A stretch of DNA of 64,000 nt from positions 806,001 to 870,000 of the forward strand of contig DATMRW010000021.1 of the NCBI GenBank assembly GCA_035565775.1, given 5' to 3'. The translations under genes and the position numbers were made by a program. The notes under the pieces were generated by a model, which had not been told where the DNA came from, made no database searches, and was given only the letters and a program-made list of their open reading frames with translations. The stretch is from PRO6 sp035565775. GTDB taxonomy: Bacteria > Pseudomonadota > Alphaproteobacteria > Rhizobiales > Xanthobacteraceae. Shown here piece after piece: positions 1-9,269 of this stretch (positions are counted from its first letter, which is position 1; the number at the start of each line of letters is the position of its first letter).

Positions 1-566
1 TCCAGACGCTCCTGCATTTCCTTCATCTGGCGGCGCAGTTCGTCGATCGTCTCTGCCGCTGGCGGCTCGGCCGGCTTGGTGGTGCGATCCGGAGCAGGGG
101 TTTCGGTGCGCGCCGGAGCGAACGGGCGGAACATCGCAAATGTCCGCTCAAACAGCTCCATATTGCGGCGAACCTGATCTTCGAGCTGGGCGAAGGACCC
201 CGTTCCGAAAGCCGACGTCATCTGCTTGCGGAATTTCTCCTGCTCCTGCGTCAGCATCTCGATCGACTGCTCGAGATAACGCGGCACGACCATCTGCATG
301 CTGTCGCCGTAGAACCGAATCAACTGCCGCAGAAAGGCGGTGGGGAGGAGATTCTGGCCAGCCTTGTTCTCTTGCTCGAAAATGATCTGCGCCAGAACCG
401 AGCGGGTGATGTCGTCGCCGGTCTTGGCATCATAGACCACGAAATCCTCGCCGTTTTTCACCATCGTCGCGAGATCTTCGAGGGTCACATAGGTGCTGGT
501 GCCGGTGTTGTAGAGGCGACGGTTCGCATATTTCTTGATCGTCGTGGGTGTTTCCGATTTCGCCAT
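1..566 (-). CDS. phaR: Polyhydroxyalkanoate synthesis repressor PhaR (3' part cut by window edge)
   Basis: DNA-binding repressor that couples polyhydroxybutyrate (PHB) granule formation to transcription. The N-terminus carries the PHB/PHA accumulation regulator domain (TIKKYANRRLYNT at about residues 9-21), followed by the longer PHB_acc segment. The visible C-terminal part is proline/alanine-rich and then enters a charged coiled-coil stretch (ELRRQMKEMQERLE). The ATG at 566 starts MAKSETPTT, the usual PhaR start. The reading frame is still open at base 1, so the C-terminus lies outside the window. It is divergent from phaA and phaB, the standard alphaproteobacterial order, and a PhaR-like site lies about 60 bases upstream of its start. 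Confidence 0.93.
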   Translation of the reverse strand, partial: MAKSETPTTIKKYANRRLYNTGTSTYVTLEDLATMVKNGEDFVVYDAKTGDDITRSVLAQIIFEQENKAGQNLLPTAFLRQLIRFYGDSMQMVVPRYLEQSIEMLTQEQEKFRKQMTSAFGTGSFAQLEDQVRRNMELFERTFAMFRPFAPARTETPAPDRTTKPAEPPAAETIDELRRQMKEMQERL

Positions 567-624
567 GAACGCTCACATCTGAATGTCGAGGAGAATGGAG
601 CCCGCGCGCGGGCCGCGAAAACCA

Positions 625-636
625 TGCGCTGCAACA
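625..636. promoter_or_regulatory. Candidate PhaR operator upstream of phaR
   Basis: TGCGCTGCAACA lies in the phaR-phaA divergent region. It matches, with one mismatch, the TGC-N3-GCA type element I recall for Bradyrhizobium PhaR (TGCRNYGCASMA). That consensus is from memory and should be verified. The position, about 60 bases upstream of the phaR start codon, fits autoregulation. Confidence 0.4.
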
Positions 637-757
637 AAATAAGCACTTTCGTTCCGGTTCGGCTACCGCTTTTATGCAGCGTGGTTATCCGGGTGTCCCG
701 CCGCCCGGGCTGCCTGACCGTCCTCTGACCGCCCCCTGGGTATCGCGCTCTTTTTCC

Positions 758-785
758 TTGGTCCTTTGCGCAAAACGGCTAGATT
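758..785 (+). promoter_or_regulatory. Candidate sigma-70-type promoter of phaA with internal palindrome
   Basis: TTGGTC (758-763) and TAGATT (780-785) are separated by 16 bases, about 75 bases upstream of the phaA start. The perfect palindrome TTTGCGCAAA (765-774) sits in the spacer, where a bound repressor would block RNA polymerase. This is inferred from sequence only. Confidence 0.4.
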
Positions 786-858
786 GGTGCGACAGATCGA
801 ACGTAGGCCCCAGTCCCATCCGGCGGCTCCGTCACGACCTCAATCTCAGGAGATTCCC

Positions 859-2037
<1,179 letters not shown>

Positions 2038-2114
2038 CGAACAGTGGTGGCGCGATGAACCGAGCACGGTTCTGCGACAGCTTTTCGAGCCTCGCAAAGA
2101 CCTCATGAAACGCA

Positions 2115-2145
2115 AATGCCCGGCGAAAGCGCCGGGCATTTTTTT
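2115..2145 (+). terminator. Rho-independent terminator after phaA
   Basis: AATGCCCGGC (2115-2124) pairs perfectly with GCCGGGCATT (2131-2140), with a six-base loop, and runs into a T tract. It lies between phaA and phaB, so it would reduce co-transcription of phaB from the phaA promoter. Confidence 0.88.
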
Positions 2146-2281
2146 CGGACAATTCGATCGACAGTCTCCATACTCGACTGGCACGATCTCCGTGAGAATA
2201 TCGATTGCGTCGATACTTGATGAATTCTGACTTGATGTATTGTCACCCCAAAGTCGGTGAATAGCTGGAGGAGGAGTGAAA

Positions 2282-3007
2282 ATGACACGTGTCGCTCTGG
2301 TCACGGGAGGTACGCGCGGCATTGGCGCTGCGATCAGCAAGGCGTTCAAGGCTGCAGGCTACAAGGTGGCCGCAAGCTACGCCGGCAACGATACCGCGGC
2401 GGAAAAATTCAAGGCCGAGACGGGAATTCCGGTATTCAAATGGGACGTCAGCTCGTTCGATGCCTGCGCCGAGGGCATCAAGAAAGTCGAAGCCGAAGTC
2501 GGGCCGATCGACATTCTGGTCAATAACGCCGGCATCACCCGCGACGGCGCCTTTCACAAGATGACGCTCGACCAGTGGAACGCGGTGATCGGCACTAATC
2601 TCGGCTCGCTGTTCAACGTCACCCGGCAGGTGATCGAGGGCATGCGCACGCGCAAGTTCGGCCGGATCATCAACATTTCCTCGATCAACGGCCAGAAAGG
2701 CCAGTTCGGCCAGGTCAACTACTCGGCGGCGAAGGCCGGCGAGATCGGCTTCACCAAGGCGCTGGCGCTCGAGAACGCAAAGTCCGGCGTCACCGTGAAT
2801 GTCATCTGCCCCGGCTACATCAACACCGAAATGGTGCAGGCCGTGCCGCAGGATGTACTCGAAAAAAGCATTCTGCCGCTCATTCCGGCGGGCCGCCTCG
2901 GCGAGCCGGAGGAAATCGCGCGGACCGTCCTTTTCCTCGCGGCTGACGACGCAGGCTTCGTCACCGGCTCGACGGTGAGCGTCAACGGCGGGCAGTATCT
3001 GCACTGA
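2282..3007 (+). CDS. phaB: Acetoacetyl-CoA reductase PhaB (NADPH, SDR family)
   Basis: Reduces acetoacetyl-CoA to (R)-3-hydroxybutyryl-CoA, the monomer for PHB synthase. It is a classical SDR of 241 residues. The cofactor loop TGGTRGIG is at residues 8-15, NNAG at 81-84, and the catalytic Ser134, Tyr147 and Lys151 are in the SxxSxYxxxK arrangement. The ATG at 2282 follows a strong GGAGGAGG ribosome site; a GTG at 2276 lies inside the ribosome-site spacing and is less likely. The PHB synthase gene phaC is not in this window, as is usual for this group, where it lies elsewhere. Confidence 0.95.
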   Translation: MTRVALVTGGTRGIGAAISKAFKAAGYKVAASYAGNDTAAEKFKAETGIPVFKWDVSSFDACAEGIKKVEAEVGPIDILVNNAGITRDGAFHKMTLDQWNAVIGTNLGSLFNVTRQVIEGMRTRKFGRIINISSINGQKGQFGQVNYSAAKAGEIGFTKALALENAKSGVTVNVICPGYINTEMVQAVPQDVLEKSILPLIPAGRLGEPEEIARTVLFLAADDAGFVTGSTVSVNGGQYLH

Positions 3008-3047
3008 CCCGCGGACGCGCGGCACCGCACGACCGCAGGCAAACAAA

Positions 3048-3085
3048 AAGCCCCCTCAGCACAGTGCCGAGGGGGCTTCTTGTTT
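3048..3085. terminator. Bidirectional terminator between phaB and hemE
   Basis: AAGCCCCCTC (3048-3057) pairs with GAGGGGGCTT (3069-3078). T-rich sequence follows on the plus strand, and an A-rich stretch precedes the hairpin (T-rich on the minus strand). It serves the convergent phaB and hemE genes. Confidence 0.88.
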
Positions 3086-3099
3086 TCGGTTCGAACGGT

Positions 3100-4137
3100 T
3101 CAGCCACGCACCCGGCGCAGCATCTGCTCGACATGGGCGATCGGCGTCGGCGGCTGAATGCCGTGGCCGAGATTGAAGATCAGCCGCCCCGCGCCGTAGC
3201 TTTCGAGCACGTCATCGACCGCGCGGTCGAGCGTCGCGCCACCGGCGATCAACGCGAGCGGGTCGAGGTTGCCCTGCACCGCCACGCGGCTCTGCACATG
3301 GTCGCGGACATAGTCAGGCGCCGCGGTCCAGTCGATGCTCACCGCATCGACGCCGACGCGCTCGACGAAGCCGCCGAGCAGCGCGCCCGCGCCGCGCGGG
3401 AAACCGATGATCTTCGCGCCAGGCACCTTGCTGCGGACGCCGTCCACGAGCTTCTTCACCGGCTCGACCGACCAGCGCGCGAACTCGCGCGGCGGCAGGA
3501 CGCCGGCCCAGGTGTCGAAGATCTGCACGGCGTCGGCACCGGCGTGAAGCTGCGCCACCAGATAGTCGATCGAGGTCTCCACCAGGCGGTCCATCAGTCG
3601 CGAAAACGCTGCCGGGTCGCGATAGGCGAACTGCCGCGCCGGCGCCTGGTCGGGCGTGCCCTGCCCGGCCACCATATAGGTCGCGACCGTCCAGGGCGCG
3701 CCGCAGAAGCCGAGCAGCGTGACCGAAGGATCAAGCTGGCTTTTCACCCGGCGCAGCGCCTCATAGACCGGCTCGAACACCCGCCCGTCGGCCAGCTCCG
3801 GCAGCGCATCGACCTGCTCGGCGGTGGTCAGCGGGTCGAGCCGCGGCCCCTCCCCGGTCTCGAAGCGGACGTGGCGGCCGAGCGCGTGCGGCACCACCAA
3901 GATATCGGAGAAGATGATCGCGCCGTCGAAGCCGAAGCGCCGGATCGGCTGCAAGGTCACCTCGGCGGCAAGCTCGGGGTTGAAGCACAGATTGAGGAAG
4001 CCCCCGGCTTTCTCACGCACCGCGCGGTATTCCGGCAGATAGCGGCCGGCCTGACGCATCATCCAGACCGGCGGCGGCGAAAGGCTGTTGCCCGAGAGAA
4101 CATCAAGCAGCGGTTTGGCGGGCTTTGGATTGGACAA
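3100..4137 (-). CDS. hemE: Uroporphyrinogen decarboxylase HemE
   Basis: Removes four acetate carboxyls from uroporphyrinogen III to give coproporphyrinogen III in haem and chlorophyll synthesis. The product is 345 residues, a full-length member. The family signature WMMRQAGRYLPEY is at about residues 25-37. Conserved FSDILVVPHALG and GNLDP segments follow, and the C-terminus has the usual NLGHGI. The start chosen is TTG at 4137, giving MSNPKPAKP and preceded by AAAGGGGA; no in-frame ATG lies nearby at a sensible length. It is divergent from the old yellow enzyme gene and convergent with phaB. Confidence 0.93.
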   Translation of the reverse strand: MSNPKPAKPLLDVLSGNSLSPPPVWMMRQAGRYLPEYRAVREKAGGFLNLCFNPELAAEVTLQPIRRFGFDGAIIFSDILVVPHALGRHVRFETGEGPRLDPLTTAEQVDALPELADGRVFEPVYEALRRVKSQLDPSVTLLGFCGAPWTVATYMVAGQGTPDQAPARQFAYRDPAAFSRLMDRLVETSIDYLVAQLHAGADAVQIFDTWAGVLPPREFARWSVEPVKKLVDGVRSKVPGAKIIGFPRGAGALLGGFVERVGVDAVSIDWTAAPDYVRDHVQSRVAVQGNLDPLALIAGGATLDRAVDDVLESYGAGRLIFNLGHGIQPPTPIAHVEQMLRRVRG

Positions 4138-4392
4138 AGGTTCCCCTTTCAAGTCAGCGGCCTGCGCACATCGACGAGCACGAGCCCCGGCCCGGCGCCA
4201 ATCGATGCGGCAACAAAACAGATGACCGGCCTGCCGGCTGCGACGCAATCGCACCGGCCCCGGGCAGGTTGCTGATACACGTTGCGGGCGGCGATGGCCA
4301 CATCGGCCCAGACGATCCTGCCGACGCTTGCCTTTGCGGGCGGCATCGTCATCATTTGCGCTCTCGGTTCCGTCAAAGATGAAAGCGATCAG

Positions 4393-5559
4393 ATGCCGCA
4401 TCCCCGAGTTTTCCAGCCGATCACCCTGCGCAGCGTCACTGCCAAGAACCGCATCCTCATCTCGCCGATGTGCCAGTATTCCGCGCAGGACGGCGTCGCC
4501 AATGACTGGCATCTGGTTCATCTCGGCAAATTCGCCCAAGGCGGCGCCGGCACCGTGATGGCCGAAGCGACCGCCGTGGTCGCGGAAGGCCGCATCACCC
4601 ATGGCGATCTCGGCCTGTGGAACGACGGGCAGATGCCGATGATGAAACGGATCGCCTCGTTCATCCGCGACAACGGCGCAGTGCCGGCGATCCAGCTCGC
4701 CCATGCCGGCCGCAAGGCCTCGATGCAGCGCCCGTGGTACGGCAACGCCGCGCTGACCGCCGAGGACTTTGCCCGCGGCGACAATCCATGGAAGACGGTC
4801 GCGGCCAGCGCGATCCCGATGGACGAAGGCTGGATCATGCCCGAAGAGCTCAGCGCCGGCGACATGCCGACGCTGCGCGAGGCCTGGCGGCAGGCAACCC
4901 TGCGCGCGCTCGCCTGCGGCTTCGACTTTCTCGAAGTTCACTGCGCCCACGGCTACCTGCTGCACTCGTTCCTCTCGCCGCTCTCGAACCATCGCACCGA
5001 CACTTACGGCGGCGACCGCGCCGGCCGGATGCGGTTTCCGCTGGAGGTGATCGAGACGGTGCGCGAGGCGTGGCCCTGCCACCTGCCGCTCTCGGTTCGG
5101 ATTTCGTCGGTCGATGGCGTCGAGGGCGGGATCACGATCGAGGATTCCATCGCCTTCGCGCAGGAAGCCAAGGCGCGCGGCGTGGACATCATCGACTGCT
5201 CGTCCGGCGGCCTGCTTGGCTCGGCGACGGCGGCCCGGATCCCGCGCGGCTACAATTTTCAGGTGCCGTATGCCGCAGCGATCAAGCGCGAGGCCCGCGT
5301 GCCCACTATGGCCGTCGGGCTGATCCTGCATCCGCAGCAGGCCGAGGACATCTTGGCCAATGACGAGGCCGACATGATCGCCATCGGCCGCGAAGTGCTT
5401 TTCGACCCCAACTGGCCGCTCCATGCCGAACTCGCGTTGGCAGGGAAAAGCAGCGAGATCTTTGAGTCCTGGCCCAAGCAGTATGGCTGGTGGCTGGAGC
5501 GCCGCGAACCGGGGCTGCGCCGCCTCGAGGGGCCGCCGCTGCCATTCCGACGATCCTGA
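4393..5559 (+). CDS. NADH:flavin oxidoreductase, old yellow enzyme family (YqjM type)
   Basis: FMN-dependent ene-reductase that reduces activated C=C bonds with NAD(P)H. The product is 388 residues, a single TIM barrel. YqjM-class marks are Cys27 in SPMCQYS, the substrate-binding pair His183/His186 in HCAH, and the SPLSNHRTDTYGG motif in the flavin region. The ATG at 4393 gives MPHPRVFQPITL, where the family begins. The frame extends upstream to 4282, but that part is hydrophobic and unlike the family. The physiological substrate cannot be told; enones and xenobiotic electrophiles are typical. Confidence 0.9.
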   Translation: MPHPRVFQPITLRSVTAKNRILISPMCQYSAQDGVANDWHLVHLGKFAQGGAGTVMAEATAVVAEGRITHGDLGLWNDGQMPMMKRIASFIRDNGAVPAIQLAHAGRKASMQRPWYGNAALTAEDFARGDNPWKTVAASAIPMDEGWIMPEELSAGDMPTLREAWRQATLRALACGFDFLEVHCAHGYLLHSFLSPLSNHRTDTYGGDRAGRMRFPLEVIETVREAWPCHLPLSVRISSVDGVEGGITIEDSIAFAQEAKARGVDIIDCSSGGLLGSATAARIPRGYNFQVPYAAAIKREARVPTMAVGLILHPQQAEDILANDEADMIAIGREVLFDPNWPLHAELALAGKSSEIFESWPKQYGWWLERREPGLRRLEGPPLPFRRS

Positions 5560-5567
5560 TATCTGCG

Positions 5568-5599
5568 CATCGCGCCCCGCTGCCGGTCAGGGCGCGATG
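5568..5599. terminator. Hairpin between convergent OYE and cupredoxin genes
   Basis: CATCGCGCCC (5568-5577) pairs perfectly with GGGCGCGATG (5590-5599) around a 12-base loop. It lies at the 3' ends of two convergent genes and overlaps the cupredoxin stop codon. There is no T tract, so the terminator role is only suggested by position. Confidence 0.4.
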
Positions 5600-5913
5600 A
5601 CAAGACGCCCCTTCATGTTGGGATGAAATTTGCAGAAGTAATCGACCGTTCCGGCTTTCTTCAAAACCGTCGACACGGTCGATTTCGGCGGCTGCATCAC
5701 ATCGAAATCGTGATTGCGCGCTGTCGCAGTGTGCGCAAACACGTCCTTGTTAATCCATTCGACCGTGTCGCCCACCCTGGCACTGGCTTCCGCGGGCACA
5801 TAGGTCAGGTTGTCGATCGTAATCCGGATCGTGGCGGCCTGCGTCGACGACGTTAGCACCGCGACTGCCATTGCGGCAGCAACGGACAGGCATAGAATTC
5901 TGGTCATGGTCAT
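5587..5913 (-). CDS. Periplasmic type 1 copper protein (amicyanin-like cupredoxin)
   Basis: Small exported blue-copper electron carrier, 108 residues. The N-terminal signal peptide is hydrophobic at residues 5-22 and ends at STQA-A. The cupredoxin fold carries copper ligands His61, then Cys94-x2-His97-x2-Met100 (CKFHPNM), the short ligand loop typical of amicyanin and plastocyanin-like proteins. Two ATGs (5913, 5907) are possible starts. It lies downstream of the DUF4142 gene and the ECF sigma gene in the same direction, which suggests a common envelope or redox stress role. The electron donor and acceptor are unknown. Confidence 0.85.
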   Translation of the reverse strand: MTMTRILCLSVAAAMAVAVLTSSTQAATIRITIDNLTYVPAEASARVGDTVEWINKDVFAHTATARNHDFDVMQPPKSTVSTVLKKAGTVDYFCKFHPNMKGRLVIAP

Positions 5914-5946
5914 CCCGTGAGCGAGCGAGAGAATAAGGAGGGCAGC

Positions 5947-5979
5947 GGTCGCCCCGGTTACATCCGGCGCGGGGCGACC
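5947..5979. repeat. Perfect 10-bp hairpin between DUF4142 and cupredoxin genes
   Basis: GGTCGCCCCG (5947-5956) and CGGGGCGACC (5970-5979) form an inverted repeat with a 13-base loop. It sits just after the DUF4142 stop in the direction of transcription. It has no T tract, so it may protect an mRNA 3' end or attenuate read-through into the cupredoxin gene. Confidence 0.45.
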
Positions 5980-5998
5980 AACGGCAAGAAAGGCCGCC

Positions 5999-6523
5999 TC
6001 ACTTCAGCGCTGCCGCCACCTGCTCGGCATGCTGCTGATGGCCTTCAAAAATCTTCAGGCCCGTCTCCAGCAGACTCTTGAGCTCGGAATTGGTCGCCGA
6101 CGGGATGAGCGTCTTCTGCAGCGAGTTGTTCACCGTCTTGTGATAGGCGACTTCGTTGGCGATGTAGGCCTTGTCGAAGGCTGCGCCGTTCAGCCCCTTC
6201 AGCTCGGCAAGCTTCTCGCTCCCCTGCTTGGTCAGGGCCCGACTGGTGTCATTGTCTTCAGGCGTCACGTTGAGCTTCTTTACCAAGGCCAGCGCCTGAT
6301 TGTTCACCGCCTCGTGGTCGCGCACCATGCCTTCAGCAAAATCCTTGACCTCTTTGTTCTTTGTTTTCTGCAGCGCCTGCTTGGCAGCGTTGATGTCGAT
6401 CACGCCAGCAGTATAGGCGATATGCGCGATCTGCGGATCGGTTGGCTTTGGACCGCCCTGCGCAAAGGCGGCGGTGGACAGCAGCAGGGCTGCCGCAACG
6501 ACGAGGCAAGATCTGACGAGCAT
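5999..6523 (-). CDS. DUF4142 domain-containing exported protein
   Basis: Exported helical protein of 174 residues with a clear signal peptide (hydrophobic residues about 5-18, cleavage near AFAQ). The body is a DUF4142 (ferritin-like four-helix) domain with regularly spaced histidines, for example RDHEAVN and EGHQQHAEQ. The molecular function of DUF4142 is not established; family members often sit beside ECF sigma factors and in stress regulons. The ATG at 6523 is preceded by AAAGGGT. A candidate ECF promoter lies 54-79 bases upstream and matches one in front of the sigma gene. Confidence 0.85.
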   Translation of the reverse strand: MLVRSCLVVAAALLLSTAAFAQGGPKPTDPQIAHIAYTAGVIDINAAKQALQKTKNKEVKDFAEGMVRDHEAVNNQALALVKKLNVTPEDNDTSRALTKQGSEKLAELKGLNGAAFDKAYIANEVAYHKTVNNSLQKTLIPSATNSELKSLLETGLKIFEGHQQHAEQVAAALK

Positions 6524-6576
6524 GATGGTGTACCCTTTGTTGGCGCGGCAAAGGCCGCGGTTGACGGCAAAGGGTT

Positions 6577-6602
6577 GGATGGCGGATTGCCGCAGAGGTT
6601 CC
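6577..6602 (-). promoter_or_regulatory. Candidate ECF-sigma promoter of the DUF4142 gene
   Basis: On the minus strand, GGAAC (6602-6598) is followed by 17 bases and ATCC (6580-6577). The last spacer bases plus the -10 element read TCCGCCATCCAA, exactly as at the sigma gene's own promoter (7360-7385). GGAAC is the usual -35 element of ECF sigma factors. Confidence 0.55.
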
Positions 6603-6609
6603 GCGGAAA

Positions 6610-7308
6610 TCACGTTTCCTGTTCGAGGCCGAGCCTGACAAGTACGGAACTGGTCATCCGCTCGCAACGCTTGCCGGCAAATGGAAATGCCTCCATTACG
6701 ACCGGGCCGATCTGCTTCTCAACGCTGTTGCGAAGCATCGTCCGCGCACGGTGCAATCGCGTTTTCACCGTCGCAGGGTTGAGGTCGAGCAGTTCGGCGG
6801 TCTCCTCGAGAGACATCCCCTCGATCACACGCGCGATGAACACGCTGCGAAAGGCGGCGGGCAATTCGTCGATCGCGCGCTCGACGACGGTCCTGATCTG
6901 TCGCTGCGCCAAAATCTTCTCCGGGTCTTCGGATGTTGAGGAGGACAATGGAAACTGGATGATCCTTGCTTCGGCGAGGCTGGGCTCCTGCGACGACCAG
7001 CTGACCGTCGGGCGACGGCGTCGCAGCCGGCCGAGCGCCTCGTTGATGACGATCCGCGTCAGCCAGGTAGCGAGCGAGGAATTGCCGCGAAATCCGTCGA
7101 GATGCGAGAAGGCCCGCATATAGGCGTCCTGCACGGCGTCCTCGGCCTCGCTGTCGCTCCGCAGGATGCTGCGCGCCATCCGGAACATGCGCTGGTTGTT
7201 GGCCTGCATGATCGCGCGGATGGCTGCCGCGTCACGCTCCTGCGCCCGGCGCACGAGGTCGGCCTCTGCGGCAAAAACTACATTCTGCTCGTCGGGAACC
7301 ATGCCCAC
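6610..7308 (-). CDS. RNA polymerase ECF-type sigma factor
   Basis: Extracytoplasmic-function sigma factor of 232 residues. Region 2 (about residues 20-95) contains the -10 recognition helix with DAVQDAYMRAF and the GNSSLATWLTRI motif. Region 4 (about 145-205) has the LPAAFRSVF and LNPATVKTRLHRAR helix-turn-helix. A 25-residue C-terminal tail follows. The GTG at 7308 is six bases after AGGAGG; an ATG at 7302 is possible. No anti-sigma gene is adjacent; the next genes are DUF4142 and a cupredoxin. A matching promoter motif in front of the gene suggests autoregulation. Confidence 0.92.
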   Translation of the reverse strand: MGMVPDEQNVVFAAEADLVRRAQERDAAAIRAIMQANNQRMFRMARSILRSDSEAEDAVQDAYMRAFSHLDGFRGNSSLATWLTRIVINEALGRLRRRRPTVSWSSQEPSLAEARIIQFPLSSSTSEDPEKILAQRQIRTVVERAIDELPAAFRSVFIARVIEGMSLEETAELLDLNPATVKTRLHRARTMLRNSVEKQIGPVVMEAFPFAGKRCERMTSSVLVRLGLEQET

Positions 7309-7359
7309 GGCTCACCTCCTCATCCTAGGGATCACCTCGCGAACGAGAACCGACACCTT

Positions 7360-7385
7360 GGATGGCGGAGCCCCCAAAACGTTCC
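7360..7385 (-). promoter_or_regulatory. Candidate autoregulatory ECF promoter of the sigma gene
   Basis: On the minus strand, GGAAC (7385-7381), a 17-base spacer and ATCC (7363-7360) occur about 50 bases upstream of the GTG start. Spacing and the TCCGCCATCCAA end are identical to the element at 6577-6602. The shared sequence outside the short core makes chance unlikely. Confidence 0.55.
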
Positions 7386-7417
7386 CGAAAAACCTACGAT
7401 CTTGGTCAGGGCCTCGG

Positions 7418-9076
7418 TCACGCCACCGCTTTTGCGGCGGCGCGTCCGGCATTGCGGCCGGAGAACAGGCAGCCGCCCAAAAATGTGCCCTCCAGCGCCC
7501 GGTAGCCGTGCACGCCGCCGCCGCCGAACCCCGCCACCTCGCCGACGGCATAAAGTCCCGGCATGATCTCCTGGTTCTGGCCGAACACGCGGCCTTCCAG
7601 ATCGGTTTCAAAGCCGCCCAGCGTCTTGCGCGACAAGATGTTGAGGCGCACCGCAATCAGCGGGCCATGGGCGGGGTCCAAAATCTTGTGCGGCTTCGCG
7701 GTGCGGATCAGTCGGTCGCCGATGTAGCGGCGGGCGTTATGGATGCCCATCACCTGCGTGTCCTTGACGAAGGGATTGTCGATCTCGCGGTCGCGCGCCT
7801 CGATCTGGGCGCGGATGTCGTCGATCCGCAGCAGGTTCTCGCCGGTGAGGCGGTTCATCGCCGCGACCAGATCCGGCAGGTTGTCGCGCACGATGAAATC
7901 AACGCCTTTTTCCTTGAACGCCTCGACCGGCGCCGGCGCGCCCTTGTTGGTCGCGCGCCGCGCGGTCATACGCCAGCTCTTGCCGGTGAGGTCCGGATTC
8001 TGCTCCGACCCCGACAGCGCAAATTCTTTCTTGATGATGCTCTGGGTCAGCACGAACCATGAATAGTCGTAGCCGGTGCCCATGATGTGCGCGAGCTGGC
8101 CGAGCGTGTCATAGCCCGGATAAAGCGGCGACGGCAGCCGCTGGCCGTTGGCATCGAACCACATCGATGACGGGCCGGGCAGGATGCGAATGGCATGGTG
8201 CGGCCAGATCGGGGCAAAGTTCTCGATGCCCTCGACATAGTGCCACATGCGGTCGCGGTTGATCAGCCGCCCGCCCGCGGCCTCGGTGATGCCGATCATC
8301 CGGCCATCGACATGGGCAGGCACGCCGCACAGCATCCGCCGCGGTGCCGCGCCAAGGCGTGCCGGCCAGTGCTTGCGGACAAGCTCGAGATTGCCCCCGA
8401 TGCCGCCGGACGCCACGACCACCGCCTGCGCCTTGAGGGCGAACTCACCGACGACATCGCGCGAGCTGCTTTCGCCGCGCGACTCTGACGATGGCACAAG
8501 CACGGCGCCGGTGACGCCATCAACCGCGCCGGCCGACAAGGTCAGGGCATCGACCCGATGACGGAAGCGGAATGACAGGCGCCCCCTCGCCTCAGCCTCA
8601 CGCGCCCGGCGGATGAAGGGCTCGAGCACCCCCGGCCCGGTGCCCCACGTGACGTGAAAGCGCGGAACTGAATTGCCGTGGCCCATCGCGTCATAACCGC
8701 CACGCTCGGCCCAGCCGACCACTGGAAAGAAGCGAATCCCCATTGCGCGAAGCCAGTCGCGCTTCTCGCCCGCCGCGAAGCCGACATAGGCCTCGGCCCA
8801 GCGGCGCGGCCAATAGTCCTCGGGCCGATCGAACCCCGCGGTTCCCATCCAGTCCTGCAACGCGAGCGCGTGCGAATCCTTGATGCCCAACCGGCGCTGC
8901 TCGGGGGAGTCGACAAGGAACAAGCCGCCGAACGACCAGAACGCCTGCCCGCCCAGGTTCTGTTCGCCCTCCTGATCAACCACAATGACGCGCCGGCCTG
9001 CATCAGCAATTTCCGTCGCCGCCACGAGGCCGGCGAGACCAGCCCCGACAACGATGACATCGGTTTCAATACCCAT
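7418..9076 (-). CDS. FAD-binding dehydrogenase (fumarate reductase/KsdD-like family)
   Basis: Large FAD-dependent dehydrogenase of 552 residues. The N-terminal dinucleotide-binding motif VVGAGLAGL lies at about residues 9-17, with a second FAD segment (GQNQEIMPGLYAVGEVAG) and the HGYRALEGTFLGGC motif near the C-terminus. It belongs to the FAD_binding_2 group that includes 3-ketosteroid dehydrogenases and flavocytochrome c, but I cannot assign a substrate. The ATG at 9076 follows GGGGGA; the frame opens 20 codons earlier without a ribosome site. It stands alone, downstream of no obvious partner. Confidence 0.82.
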   Translation of the reverse strand: MGIETDVIVVGAGLAGLVAATEIADAGRRVIVVDQEGEQNLGGQAFWSFGGLFLVDSPEQRRLGIKDSHALALQDWMGTAGFDRPEDYWPRRWAEAYVGFAAGEKRDWLRAMGIRFFPVVGWAERGGYDAMGHGNSVPRFHVTWGTGPGVLEPFIRRAREAEARGRLSFRFRHRVDALTLSAGAVDGVTGAVLVPSSESRGESSSRDVVGEFALKAQAVVVASGGIGGNLELVRKHWPARLGAAPRRMLCGVPAHVDGRMIGITEAAGGRLINRDRMWHYVEGIENFAPIWPHHAIRILPGPSSMWFDANGQRLPSPLYPGYDTLGQLAHIMGTGYDYSWFVLTQSIIKKEFALSGSEQNPDLTGKSWRMTARRATNKGAPAPVEAFKEKGVDFIVRDNLPDLVAAMNRLTGENLLRIDDIRAQIEARDREIDNPFVKDTQVMGIHNARRYIGDRLIRTAKPHKILDPAHGPLIAVRLNILSRKTLGGFETDLEGRVFGQNQEIMPGLYAVGEVAGFGGGGVHGYRALEGTFLGGCLFSGRNAGRAAAKAVA

Positions 9077-9269
9077 CGCTTCCCCCTTGTGGTTGCAACG
9101 ATTGAAGCGCGGACGTGTAAGCGCGGTCAATGACAATCAGAGGGACAGGAAAAGTGCTTCCTCAAAACAACAATCGGAGTGTTTTCGTTCAGATCATTAT
9201 CCTTCACGTCTGGACAATCCCGCCTTCGCATAGGACGCTCGGCATTGGTATTCACGTGGAGGTGAAGTG

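Noticed and set aside
3100..5424. Very long minus-strand open frame spanning hemE and the region opposite the OYE gene
   Set aside because: Only the part from 4137 leftward matches a family (HemE). The rest is the high-GC antisense shadow of the old yellow enzyme gene.
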